Source: Lachnospiraceae bacterium
Lineage (GTDB): Bacteria; Bacillota; Clostridia; Lachnospirales; Lachnospiraceae
Reading direction: 5' to 3'
DNA length: 64,000 nucleotides
Assembly: GCA_017443065.1 (NCBI GenBank)
Contig: JAFSPF010000031.1
Location: 1 to 64,000 of the forward strand
Shown piece by piece: positions 28,798 to 38,900 of this stretch. The notes under the pieces are model-generated. The model ran no database searches, was not told the DNA's origin, and worked only from the letters and a program-made list of their open reading frames with translations. A program made the translations under genes and the position numbers. Positions within the stretch are counted from its first letter, which is position 1; the number at the start of each line of letters is the position of its first letter.

Positions 28798-30780
28798 ATG
28801 GAGAGACGATCTCTCGAGATATTGTTGCCGGGCCTGACATTCGTGGTGTTGTTTTTGGATGTTTATCTGCTATGCCACGGTAAAGCACGTGACAAACGCC
28901 GCATGACAAGTGCGGCAATAACGACATGCATTTTTGGTTTACTGTTTTGGGGCATGACGGAGATCCTGTCATTGTCTCAGGGACTGACGCAGACAAATCT
29001 GACGATTGCGTGGCTGATTCTTCTTGCCGTGACAGTGGTGATCGCAGTCATTTCCGCGTTTCGGATGAAAGAGAATCTTCGTGCCGCGTGGGAGGACTTA
29101 ATCCGATGCTCTTCCCGCTGGTTTTTGGTTCTCTTTCTGCTGTTTGCCGCATGCATCGTGTTCCTTGATCTGAGAACAGTGCCCTATAACAATGACTCCA
29201 TGCATTATCACCTGTCAAGAATCACACATTGGGCACAGAACGGATCGATTTCGCACTATGCGTCAAATGTCCAGAGACAGATCAGCTCGCCTCCGTTTGC
29301 GGAGTATGTGAATCTTCACGTATATCTGCTCTCCGGCGGCCGCGACAAGATGCTGAACCTGTTTCAGGGAATCACGTTCCTGTATAACGGCTTATGGGTT
29401 TATGCCATCGCCGGGCAGATCAGGTGTTCCGGACAGTGGCGAAGAGTTGCGGCCGTGCTCTTCTTTTCCGTACCGATCGCATTTGTGGAGGCGTTCAGCA
29501 CACAAAATGACCAACTGCCTGCGACGTGGCTGTTAATCTTTGTGTATCTCACAGTTCATTTTTTACAGCAAACAGAGCCGCCCCGGTGGACCTTTGATTC
29601 GTGGAGCAAAATCGCCTGTATGGGGGTGTGTATCTCCCTGGGCTATCTTACCAAGTCGAATATCATGTACGGGATACTGGTATTCTTTCTGTGTTTATTA
29701 TTCGTATATCTCAGACAGAAGTCATACAGAATATTTACGGTAAAAGCAATCCTGTTTGCGCTGTTGTTCGTTGTGATACCGATACTCCCTGAGAGCGCCC
29801 GGATGATAAAAACTTTCGGCACACTGTTTCCTCCCGAGATCTCATCGTCGCAGCTTGTATTGACGCCCGATCCCCGTTACTGGGTCATGAATCTTGTGAA
29901 GCATCTGTCATATAATATGGGCCAGCCGCTGACCGGAAATCTGTTTGCGGGCCTGGTTACGGGCGTTGCAAATGTGCTTCAGCTTGATCCTGCCGATCCG
30001 GCAGTCGCATTGGCCGAGTATCACATTCCGGAGGGAGTGTATTATAATCATGATACCGCGCAAAACCCGCAAATCGTATGGTTGTTGATCATTGCTCTGT
30101 GTTGGAGAGCGGCTGCCTTATTATATAGCAAGAGAAAAGGGATACAGAGTGAAAAAATGCAGAGGCCGGAAAGACAGTTTGTCCTTTGTTCGATTCTGGC
30201 CTTTGTTTTTCTGCTTTGTTTTTTGAGATGGAACATTTTTCAGACACGTTTTGAGCTTGCGTATCTGGCAGTGCTGTGCGTGACGGTTGCGAGGCTGTTT
30301 GAAACGATCCTGATGAGAAAAAAACAGGCGGCTTATTTTGTAATGGGGGCGATCACATGCTGGAGTATGCTGATCATGTCAGACATGTGGAAGTACCATT
30401 ATGACATAGTAAAAAAACAAATGGAAAGTGAACCGCACTTCGGTTACTTTTCCGCCAATACGGATAAGTTTGTATTCTTCCAGGAAACAACAAAGCTCGC
30501 GACGGAAGCGGGGTGGAAAACAGTGGGTGTTTTTGCCGATGAGGCTTTATTTGAGTATCAGCTGTGGAAGATGCTGCCGCCGGAAACAAGGATAGAACAT
30601 GTCATGGTTGGAAACCCGACCGGACAATATGAGGACGAGACTTATACACCGGATGGGGTGTTCTGGTTTGGTAAGATTCCGGATGAGGAGATGTTTACAT
30701 ACAACGGAGCGGACTATTATCCGATTGTAAGATATCCGTACAAAGATGCTGACTGGGTAAGCCTGTTTCAGAAAAAGTGA
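28798..30780 (+). CDS. Large polytopic membrane protein, GT39/GT-C-like
   Basis: A 660-residue protein with about twelve membrane helices. The first large outside loop reads VPYNNDSMHYHLSRITHW, an Asp/His-bearing motif like that of GT39-type mannosyl- and arabinosyl-transferases. A soluble outside tail follows the last helix (~residues 545-660). GAGGGGG precedes ATG 28798. Its stop overlaps the ATP-grasp start (TGATG). A GT-C transferase acting on exported lipid-linked glycan is inferred. Confidence 0.72.
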   Translation: MERRSLEILLPGLTFVVLFLDVYLLCHGKARDKRRMTSAAITTCIFGLLFWGMTEILSLSQGLTQTNLTIAWLILLAVTVVIAVISAFRMKENLRAAWEDLIRCSSRWFLVLFLLFAACIVFLDLRTVPYNNDSMHYHLSRITHWAQNGSISHYASNVQRQISSPPFAEYVNLHVYLLSGGRDKMLNLFQGITFLYNGLWVYAIAGQIRCSGQWRRVAAVLFFSVPIAFVEAFSTQNDQLPATWLLIFVYLTVHFLQQTEPPRWTFDSWSKIACMGVCISLGYLTKSNIMYGILVFFLCLLFVYLRQKSYRIFTVKAILFALLFVVIPILPESARMIKTFGTLFPPEISSSQLVLTPDPRYWVMNLVKHLSYNMGQPLTGNLFAGLVTGVANVLQLDPADPAVALAEYHIPEGVYYNHDTAQNPQIVWLLIIALCWRAAALLYSKRKGIQSEKMQRPERQFVLCSILAFVFLLCFLRWNIFQTRFELAYLAVLCVTVARLFETILMRKKQAAYFVMGAITCWSMLIMSDMWKYHYDIVKKQMESEPHFGYFSANTDKFVFFQETTKLATEAGWKTVGVFADEALFEYQLWKMLPPETRIEHVMVGNPTGQYEDETYTPDGVFWFGKIPDEEMFTYNGADYYPIVRYPYKDADWVSLFQKK

Positions 30781-31853
30781 TGAAGAAGATCCTTATTTTA
30801 ACAACGTATAACGACATCCTCACCACAAAGCAACCGGAGGGAACTGCACAGGCTACTGCCGTAACGATGGATGTGGCGCGGGTGAAGGAACTGCTGGTAG
30901 AAGCGGGATTTACGGTGGGAATCTCATCTTTCGCCACGCTTGACATATCCGCGGTGGAGGCGGGGACGTATGTGTTGTATGCCTCCAGTGAAGATGAGGG
31001 GAAGTTTTATAAGCAGTATATCGAGGATGCGCTGCTGGCGCTTTTGGGGCGCGGTGCAGTGCTACTGCCGGAGTTCAAATGGTTTCGGGCACATGGCAAT
31101 AAGGTGTTTCAGGAACGATTGCGGGCATCGTTTTCCGACGAGAAGTTACAGGAGCCTGCAGGGATCGGGATCGGACATGTCAGAGAGCTTGACAGGGTAA
31201 TCGGCAACGTAATGTATCCTGCTGTCATAAAATCCTCCGGCGGCGCCGGCAGCCGCGGTGTCGTACGGGCGGATTCGGAAAGAGCCTTATGGCGGGAAGT
31301 TTCGCGCCTGATGCGTCACACCTATTATGATTTCGGTTATACGAGGGGATTACGATTCGGCCTGTTTGTAAAGCGATTGTTGCGGCGCATTACCGGAAAG
31401 CGTGTTGGGGACGAGACGGTATTTCGTTCCGCGCAGACCAATGCCGTGGTGATACAGCCGCTGATTGAAGGGCTGGACGGAGATTACAAGGTCCTTTATT
31501 TTTACGGAAAATACTTTGTTTTATCCCGTAAAAACCGCGACAATGATTTTCGTGCCAGCGGGAGCGGGAAGTTCACCTTCCCGGAGCGTGCGGAAGAAGT
31601 GCGTGACGTGTTGGACTTCGCGCGGTCGGCGGTGAAGGAAATCGATACTCCGATGATGTCGCTGGATATCGGCAGGACAGATACACGTTGTTATCTGATC
31701 GAGTTCCAATGTGTTTATTTTGGGACGTACACATTGCAGTTCGCGCCCTGCTGTTTTGTGCCGGAGGGAGAAAACTGGATACGCCGGGAGGGAAAGCATA
31801 TTCTGGAAGAGGAATATGCCGGGGCGATTTTGAAATACATTAACCGACATTAG
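30780..31853 (+). CDS. ATP-grasp domain protein
   Basis: A 357-residue protein with an ATP-grasp core: AVIKSSGGAGSRGVV (nucleotide-binding loop), DGDYKVLYFYGKYFVLSRK, SLDIGRTD and YLIEFQCVYFGTYTLQFAP. The usual metal-binding ExN reads EFQ here. Such enzymes ligate acids to amines or amino acids. ATG 30780 overlaps the upstream stop; a GTG three bases earlier is possible. It is distinct from the TupA-like enzyme at 8836. It ends the glycan locus; no terminator is obvious before copA. Confidence 0.72.
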   Translation: MKKILILTTYNDILTTKQPEGTAQATAVTMDVARVKELLVEAGFTVGISSFATLDISAVEAGTYVLYASSEDEGKFYKQYIEDALLALLGRGAVLLPEFKWFRAHGNKVFQERLRASFSDEKLQEPAGIGIGHVRELDRVIGNVMYPAVIKSSGGAGSRGVVRADSERALWREVSRLMRHTYYDFGYTRGLRFGLFVKRLLRRITGKRVGDETVFRSAQTNAVVIQPLIEGLDGDYKVLYFYGKYFVLSRKNRDNDFRASGSGKFTFPERAEEVRDVLDFARSAVKEIDTPMMSLDIGRTDTRCYLIEFQCVYFGTYTLQFAPCCFVPEGENWIRREGKHILEEEYAGAILKYINRH

Positions 31854-31903
31854 CGCACATCCGCAAGTGTGTGACGGATGAACCGAAAGCGGGGAAATAC
31901 ACC

Positions 31904-34567
31904 ATGACCAAATACACGGTAACAGGCATGAGCTGCGCGGCCTGTCAGGCGCGCGTGGAGAAGGCGGTCGGGAAGGTCGCGGGCGTGAGCAGCTGCGCGG
32001 TATCGCTCCTGACGAACTCCATGGGCGTGGAGGGCGATGCGGCTCCTGCGGAAATCATAAAGGCGGTGGAGGACGCGGGCTACGGCGCTGCACTGATGCC
32101 GGGTACGGCAGGCGGTGCCGGCGGGACGCAGGCGCCGGGTGGGATGTCCGGAGCAGACGCGGGTGCTTCCGTCGCTGCGACAGGAACGGCTGCGGCGAAT
32201 GCCTCCTCCCAATACGCCGCGCAGGAGGAGATGCTGCGCGATCACGAGACGCCGGTCTTAAAGAAGCGGCTCAACGTCTCCGTCATTTTTCTGTTTATTC
32301 TCATGTACTTTTCCATGGGACATCACATGCTGGGGCTGCCGCTCCCCGCGATTTTTGCGGAGAATATGGTGGCGAACGGCCTTGTGCAGATGCTGCTTGC
32401 GGGCATCGTCATGGTGATCAACCAGAGATTTTTCATCAGCGGTTTCAAATCTGTTTTGCACGGCGCGCCCAACATGGACACGCTTGTTGCGCTCGGCAGC
32501 GGCGTCTCTTTTGCCTACAGCTTTGTGGCGCTGGTGCTGATGAGCGGCGCACAGGCCGCGGGGGATCATGCGCGCGTGCATGAGCTGATGAACGAGTTTT
32601 ATTTCGAATCCGCGGCCATGATCGTGACGCTGATTACGGTCGGCAAGATGCTGGAGGCCATGTCCAAGGGACGCACGACGGATGCGCTGAAAGGCCTGAT
32701 GAAGCTTGCGCCGAAGACAGCGACGCTTCTTCGCGACGGGCAGGAAGTCACGGTGGGCATCGAAGCGGTGCGCATCGACGATATCTTTGTGGTGCGGCCG
32801 GGCGAGAATATTCCGGTGGACGGGATTGTGGCGGAGGGCATGAGCGCCGTCAACGAATCCGCGCTGACCGGCGAGAGCATCCCGGTGGACAAGGCGCCCG
32901 GCGATGCCGTCTCTGCGGGCACGATCAACACCTCCGGCTTTCTGCAGTGCCGGGCGTCACGCGTCGGCGAGGACACGACGCTCAGCCAGATCATCCGCAT
33001 GGTCTCGGATGCCGCGGCCACAAAGGCGCCGATCGCCAGGATGGCGGATAAGGTCTCCGCAGTCTTTGTGCCGGCGGTCATTGCGATTGCGGTGATCACG
33101 TTTATCATCTGGATGTTTGTCGGGCAGACAACCGGCTTTGCGCTGGCGCGTGCGATCTCTGTCCTCGTCATCAGCTGTCCCTGTGCACTCGGTCTTGCGA
33201 CCCCCGTGGCCATCATGGTGGGGAACGGGATCGGTGCGCGCAACGGGATTTTGTTCAAGACGAGCGCTTCCCTGGAGCAGGCGGGGCGCGTGACGGCGGT
33301 GGCGCTGGATAAGACCGGCACGATCACAAAGGGAGAGCCGGTCGTGACGGACATCATCTCTGCAGAAGATGTCTCGGATGAAGTCCTGCTGATCAAGGCA
33401 TGTGCGCTGGAGGCGAAGAGCGAGCATCCGCTGGCGCGGGCAGTCATGGCGCTCGGCGAAGAGCACGGCCTGGCCGGGAAGGAAGTGACGGACTTTGAGG
33501 CGCTGCCCGGAAACGGTCTGTGTGCGTTTTTTGAGGGACGGCAGCTGATCGGCGGCAACGCGGCCTTCATGAACAAAGAGCTTTCCGTCGGTGCGCAGGA
33601 CGCGACGGACCGCAGCCGCCTCTTTGAAGCGGCGGAGCAGCTGGCCGCAGAGGGTAAGACACCGCTCTTTTTTGCGGAGGAAGGGAAGCTCCTGGGCGTG
33701 ATCGCCGTGGCGGACGTCATCAAGGAGGACAGCGCGGAGGCAATCGCGGAGCTGCGTGAGATGGGCATCCGCGTGACAATGCTGACGGGAGATAACGAGC
33801 GTACGGCTGCGGCGATCGGTGCGCAGGCGGGCGTCGATGAAGTTGTGGCGGGCGTGCTGCCGGCCGGGAAGGTGGAGGCGCTGGAGCGCCTGTCCGGCGG
33901 TGCAGGTGCTGCAGATGGTGCGACCGGAGCGGGTGAAGCGGCGCAATCCTCCGGGCGCGGCAGGGACGGCAGGCAGTGTGTTGCCTTCGTCGGTGACGGC
34001 ATCAACGATGCGCCTGCCCTCACGCAGGCGGACGTCGGCATTGCGATCGGTGCGGGCACGGATGTCGCGATCGACGCGGCGGACGTGGTGCTGATGAAGT
34101 CCACGCTCATGGATGCGGCGGCGGCAATCCGCCTCTCGCGGGCGACGCTTCGCAACATCCACCAGAATCTCTTCTGGGCTTTTATTTATAACGTCATCGG
34201 CATTCCGATCGCGGCAGGCGCCTTTATCAGGCTCTTCGGCTGGACCATGAACCCGATGTTCGGCGCGGCGGCCATGAGCCTTTCGAGCTTCTGCGTCTGC
34301 ATGAATGCGCTCAGGCTGAATCTGGTGAATATACGTAAGGAAAAGGAGGTACATACCATGCAAAAAACCATGATGATCGAAGGAATGATGTGCGAACACT
34401 GCGAGAACACCGTGAAGAAGGCGCTGGAGGCCCTGGACGGCGTGGAGAGCGCTGCCGTCTCCCATGAGAAGGGCGAGGCCGTTGTCACCCTTACGGCGGA
34501 CGTCGCGGACGATGTCCTGAAAGAGGCCGTGGAGGCAAAGGACTACACCGTCAAAGCCGTCGCCTGA
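31904..34567 (+). CDS. copA: Copper-transporting P1B-type ATPase with C-terminal CopZ-like domain
   Basis: The 887-residue protein has an N-terminal metal-binding domain (GMSCAAC), an Ala/Gly-rich linker, eight expected membrane helices with the copper motif SCPCALGLATP, actuator LTGESIPVDK, phosphorylation site DKTGTIT, nucleotide-domain SEHPLARAV and GDGINDAPALTQADVG. An Ala/Gly/Arg-rich insertion sits in the P domain (~residues 665-690). The last 69 residues are a second HMA domain (GMMCEHC). It would export Cu(I). ATG 31904 has GGGGA 8 nt upstream, better than an earlier GTG at 31871. The GC-rich Ala/Gly linkers differ from the neighbours. Confidence 0.92.
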   Translation: MTKYTVTGMSCAACQARVEKAVGKVAGVSSCAVSLLTNSMGVEGDAAPAEIIKAVEDAGYGAALMPGTAGGAGGTQAPGGMSGADAGASVAATGTAAANASSQYAAQEEMLRDHETPVLKKRLNVSVIFLFILMYFSMGHHMLGLPLPAIFAENMVANGLVQMLLAGIVMVINQRFFISGFKSVLHGAPNMDTLVALGSGVSFAYSFVALVLMSGAQAAGDHARVHELMNEFYFESAAMIVTLITVGKMLEAMSKGRTTDALKGLMKLAPKTATLLRDGQEVTVGIEAVRIDDIFVVRPGENIPVDGIVAEGMSAVNESALTGESIPVDKAPGDAVSAGTINTSGFLQCRASRVGEDTTLSQIIRMVSDAAATKAPIARMADKVSAVFVPAVIAIAVITFIIWMFVGQTTGFALARAISVLVISCPCALGLATPVAIMVGNGIGARNGILFKTSASLEQAGRVTAVALDKTGTITKGEPVVTDIISAEDVSDEVLLIKACALEAKSEHPLARAVMALGEEHGLAGKEVTDFEALPGNGLCAFFEGRQLIGGNAAFMNKELSVGAQDATDRSRLFEAAEQLAAEGKTPLFFAEEGKLLGVIAVADVIKEDSAEAIAELREMGIRVTMLTGDNERTAAAIGAQAGVDEVVAGVLPAGKVEALERLSGGAGAADGATGAGEAAQSSGRGRDGRQCVAFVGDGINDAPALTQADVGIAIGAGTDVAIDAADVVLMKSTLMDAAAAIRLSRATLRNIHQNLFWAFIYNVIGIPIAAGAFIRLFGWTMNPMFGAAAMSLSSFCVCMNALRLNLVNIRKEKEVHTMQKTMMIEGMMCEHCENTVKKALEALDGVESAAVSHEKGEAVVTLTADVADDVLKEAVEAKDYTVKAVA
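34343..34349 (+). promoter_or_regulatory. Internal ribosome binding site in copA
   Basis: AAGGAGG lies exactly 8 nt before an in-frame ATG (34358), giving an optimal initiation site inside the copA coding sequence. Confidence 0.75.
34358..34567 (+). CDS. Probable internally initiated CopZ-like copper chaperone
   Basis: The last 69 codons of copA, from ATG 34358, encode a complete HMA domain (MQKTMMIEGMMCEHC at the start) of the same size as free CopZ chaperones. AAGGAGG 8 nt upstream would let ribosomes start here and make a separate cytosolic chaperone, besides the fused domain. That both forms exist is inference. The alternative is a recent fusion of copA and copZ that left the old ribosome site behind. 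Confidence 0.6.
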   Translation: MQKTMMIEGMMCEHCENTVKKALEALDGVESAAVSHEKGEAVVTLTADVADDVLKEAVEAKDYTVKAVA

Positions 34568-34597
34568 AAGGTAATCACTTCTGTCATTTGTCTGATT

Positions 34598-34638
34598 ACG
34601 GGATTTCGACTGCAAAGCAGTCCAAATCCCGTTTTTTT
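34598..34638 (+). terminator. Rho-independent terminator of copA
   Basis: ACGGGATTT and AAATCCCGT plus an inner GACTGC/GCAGTC pair form a long hairpin around an AAA loop, directly followed by seven Ts. Confidence 0.9.
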
Positions 34639-34722
34639 AACGTTTTTTCGTTAGATATCAGTAGTTTTTTCCCGGAAAAACACAAAATATAGTATTTTTT
34701 TTAAAAATATACGAAATTTCGC

Positions 34723-34751
34723 TTGCAAATTCCCCGAAAATGAGAGATAAT
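34723..34751 (+). promoter_or_regulatory. Promoter of the sortase operon
   Basis: TTGCAA (34723-34728), 17 bp, GATAAT (34746-34751). The -10 overlaps the first possible ATG (34750), so either translation starts at ATG 34756 or 34759 on a nearly leaderless message, or an unseen upstream promoter is used. Confidence 0.5.
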
Positions 34752-35925
34752 GGCAATGATGGTATACACCTTGGGCAAGTATCGCTTTCGCAGCGAAAGA
34801 GAATACCAGGCGGCGCGAAGGGACGCACGCAAGATCGCGGGCTTGAGCCGGACAGGCAGATCGACCGCTGATATCGCACGCAATTACAAGCGCCAGGTTA
34901 AAGAAAAGCAGATTACTTTTGAAACGAAAGTGGGGGAGGAGTTCTTAACCGGACTGGACAAGACCTTGTTTTTGGAACCGAGCGGGTCAACATCCATCCG
35001 ATCCCGGGCATACGCCCATCCGGAACTCCCGACAGAAAAAGAGGAGCTTCAGCCACAGCCGGCCTATGAGGAAGAAGGGGAAGTTTATCATGGCAACCGG
35101 CGGCTGAATGCCTTCAAAGCAGGCACCATTATTGCATTTACGCTGACCTTTGCGGTGGTGGCCTACGCACTGGTCATGCAGGTGCTCGGGGACTTAAGAT
35201 CGAACCGCAACCTGCACGAGCTCTCGGACCTTGCCGATGCGAACCGGCCGGTGCAGGAGGCAGCCCCGGTGATGGCGGCGCCGACCGCAGCAGTCAATAC
35301 ACCTGATACGGAAGTTGTTATTCCGGAGGTGCCCGTGCAGCGGGCCATCATGCCGCAGTACGAAGCTTTGTATGCGCACAACACGGATCTGGTCGGCTGG
35401 CTACGCATCCCGGACACGGTGATCGACTATCCGGTCATGTTCGTGGAAGACGATAACGACTATTATTTAAAGCATAACTTCGACGGAGAGGAGGATCAAA
35501 ACGGGCTGCTGGTGCTGGACAAGCGCTGCGAGCCGGACGCCGGGGGAACCAACATCCTGATTCACGGACACAACATGCAATCCGGCGTCATGTTCGGCAC
35601 CCTGTATCTCTACCGCGATTATTCCTATTATGAAACACATTCGCGGATTTACTTCGACAGCCTGTATGAGGAACGCGTTTACGAGATCATCGCCGTATTC
35701 GTTTCCTCGGTATATAACTCCAACGCAAACGAGTTTGCGTATTACGACTATATCAATATAGAAAGCGAAGAGGACTTTAACACTTACGTTTCCACCGCCA
35801 AGGACCTGTCCCTCTATGACACGGGCAAGACGGCGGAGTACGGAGACGAACTGATCACATTATCCACATGTGAATATTCGAGGGCAAACGGCAGACTGGT
35901 CATTCTTGGAAGGAGAGTAAGGTAA
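34750..35925 (+). CDS. Class B sortase
   Basis: A 391-residue membrane-bound transpeptidase. A basic, unusually long cytosolic N-terminus (~120 residues) precedes one membrane helix (~121-140), a linker, then the sortase barrel: LVGWLRIPDTVIDYPVM, NILIHGHNM (His274) and TLSTCEYSRANGRLVILG (Cys374, Arg382). The position and context of Cys and Arg fit class B. It is the first gene of an operon with two surface proteins whose tails carry DMP(K/R)TG, its likely substrates. Three possible ATGs (34750, 34756, 34759) exist. Confidence 0.88.
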   Translation: MAMMVYTLGKYRFRSEREYQAARRDARKIAGLSRTGRSTADIARNYKRQVKEKQITFETKVGEEFLTGLDKTLFLEPSGSTSIRSRAYAHPELPTEKEELQPQPAYEEEGEVYHGNRRLNAFKAGTIIAFTLTFAVVAYALVMQVLGDLRSNRNLHELSDLADANRPVQEAAPVMAAPTAAVNTPDTEVVIPEVPVQRAIMPQYEALYAHNTDLVGWLRIPDTVIDYPVMFVEDDNDYYLKHNFDGEEDQNGLLVLDKRCEPDAGGTNILIHGHNMQSGVMFGTLYLYRDYSYYETHSRIYFDSLYEERVYEIIAVFVSSVYNSNANEFAYYDYINIESEEDFNTYVSTAKDLSLYDTGKTAEYGDELITLSTCEYSRANGRLVILGRRVR

Positions 35926-38900
35926 TGGCTACGGGTGCAAAAATGGGGAACAAGAGGATGAGGAAACCAATGTCGAGAAAGACAAAGATCCGGAAGAGAA
36001 TCTTCGGGGTCACGTCGCTGATTCTGGCAATTCTGGTGGCGAGCATACCGACACATTCGCTGGCGATGCTGATTGATGCAACGCCTGGGGCAGAGTTTGA
36101 AATCCGCAGAAACGGATATAGCACGGGGGAAACAGAGCACGAGTTATTCAAGATCGAGGAAAGCACAGTAGAGGGACTGGTTGGCGTGGATAGCGGTGGT
36201 TCGGCCGTTAAGAAATGCTATATACTGACATCGCCGACAACTGTGCCGAAAGCAACGCTCACAGGAATACTTCCCAGTGAACAATATACACAAACCAAGT
36301 ATTATGATATCAGTTATTATGCCGGGTTGGAAAGCACCGGCGCGGGAACAGCATCCATGCAATATAAGGATGACGACGAGTGGGGTACAGTTGCGGACTT
36401 AAAGCTTGGGATCTCCCAGTTTTATTTTGTCATTGACAAGCCGGACAACTGTGATATGAAATTCGCCCAGGATTACGGTGCACAGCCACAACTTTACAGG
36501 CTTCAGCAAAGTGTGGACACCAACGGAACACTCGATTCAACCCCGACATACACATGGTTGACCGGAGGAGCGGGGAGCCTGAGCACCACGACGACCGGGA
36601 CGTATGACACCTGGAACAACATTGAGGCGGATTATACCATTGCCCAGGTGGCAGTAGCGTACCGTAAGCAACTGAATACGTTGGAAGACAGGGCTTATGA
36701 AAAACCGGCAAACGGCATCCTGATGGCGGCCTCAGACAGTCCGAAAACGTACGGTGATTACACCGTAAAGGTGACAGATGTCAGCACGGGAGACAATACG
36801 GGTGCGCTGCGCGCTTTTATCGGCGCGTCTGAGGGGGACGATTATCACCAGTTTAATCTTCGCCTTATGAATACGCAAAATGTTGATTCTACGCCCACTC
36901 TGATTGAAACCGCCGCAGACGGCGCAAAATTCTGTGTTTCCGTTGCCCTGCCGGAGCGGATGCCCATGTCACCAAACTATGGAACATACAAGGTGTACCG
37001 GAGATACTATGACGGCAGCGATTACAAAAATGAAGAAATCACCAACTTTGCCATCGTGGAAACCGGTACCGACGGACGTGCGGTGCAGTTTGAGCAGCAA
37101 TTTCTGACGGCAAACGCAGTGGATCAGGCAAAGGATGTAAACGGAAATCTTCTGTATAATGAGACGTCGGGGATCACAACAACCGGAACAACTCCCCTCC
37201 TGGCGCCAAACTACGATATCGGTGTGGTCTTCTATTCCAACGGCAGCACGCCGCAGCCCGGCAATACCTATAGTGTCACGGGAAAACCCGCAAGCGGCGA
37301 GGAGACCTATGGCGATGTACAGATTCATAACAACAATCTGAATACGAATGTAACAAACGGAACAACCAATGTGCCTAATGATGGGACCGGGAGCGTGACA
37401 GCGACTGCAAGCGGCAGAACCGTCAGCGGCACAACGTACGTCTTTGATCACTGGACGGCAACCGGTTATACATTGACATCGGCGCAAACAACGACCGATT
37501 CCATTACCCTCAGTAATATTTCCGCCGACACGACACTGACGGCTTATTTCAGACCGCAGGGGTCTTCTGCCAACATGCAATCGTTTACCGTTACGATGGA
37601 TCCCACAACCGGCGGCACCGCAAATTATATGGGACTGCAGGTGCGGCAGATCGGAACATCGATCTCCTTAACAGCCTATCCGGAAAGTCATTATGATTTC
37701 GCAAACTGGACCTACCAGGGCACAAGCGGACAGGAAGTCACGGATACGAACGCCACAATTACCCTGCCGGTTCACGCAAACCTGAGCACGGTCACGGCGC
37801 ACTTCACGGAGAAAAACTATACGCTGGATATCAAGGACAACAGATTCAGCATCGACCCGCAGACACAGAGTGTGGCGCTTTCCGGCGGAAAACTGACGGG
37901 CAATACAACGGTGTATGTGGATAACAATGTATCAAATGCAGCCGCAATACAAACTGCAATTACCGATGCAGGTATTGACAACAATTTTGCTGTGCCCTTC
38001 CGCATCTATACGACGCCCGATACCACCGGCACAGGCGCGCAGTTCCGCATCAGTAACCTGACCCTGCCTGTGACATTCAATGTGAAGAAGGGGGATGTCA
38101 AAGTTTATCGACTGGACGGCAGTGTATTGCGCGATAATCTGAATGAAAACACGGACGATGTCAACGGCCTCATTTCCTTTGATGTCCCGGAAACGGGTGA
38201 CTATGTCTTTGTCTTTAACATTAATGCAGCCAAGCTCACATTATCGTATGTGGATGACAGGGGAGATAAGACAGCCACAGTGCCCTGGGGAACGCATACG
38301 GGAACGCTGCCGGATGACCGGTATTATATCGTCAGGGATGTGGATAGTGATTATCAGACAGATGCAAGGGATAACTTCCTTCCCGCACAGGGTATTGTAC
38401 TTGGGGCAGACAACGGTTTTGTGGAATATGAGTTGAGTCTCCAGAAGAATCCGACCGGCGGAACACTGGCAACGGCAGTGACGGAACTGGAGTCCATAAA
38501 GGCAAGTATTCCGATCAACACGACATATTCATCCGAGGAGATCAGTGTATGGAGAGTAACAAGGGCACTGAACAGCGAGGGTGTCTATGAGTATACCTAC
38601 ACGCCTGTAAAATCCGGTGTCTCCGTTACAATGTCAGGCAATACAATGGCGATCGTCACCCTGGATATGACAAAGCCGGATTATAACGGAAACTATCTGA
38701 TCTTCTACAACCGTACACCATCCCTGACGGTGGTTGAGACCACGCCGACAGTCAGACTGGATACGCCTTCGGACGAGATCAGTTATGCCAAGCCGGAGAA
38801 TCCGCTGCCGGCTGACCGTTTCCTTTACATTCGGAGTATTTCCAACAGCCAGATCGAAACGCTGGTAAAGCAGGATGCGGAGCTTGCAAATTATAAAGTG

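Noticed and set aside
32599..34615. Two long minus-strand open frames opposite copA
   Set aside because: Their products are Ser/Ala/Pro- or Arg/His/Asp-rich without domains; the plus strand has all CopA motifs in order.
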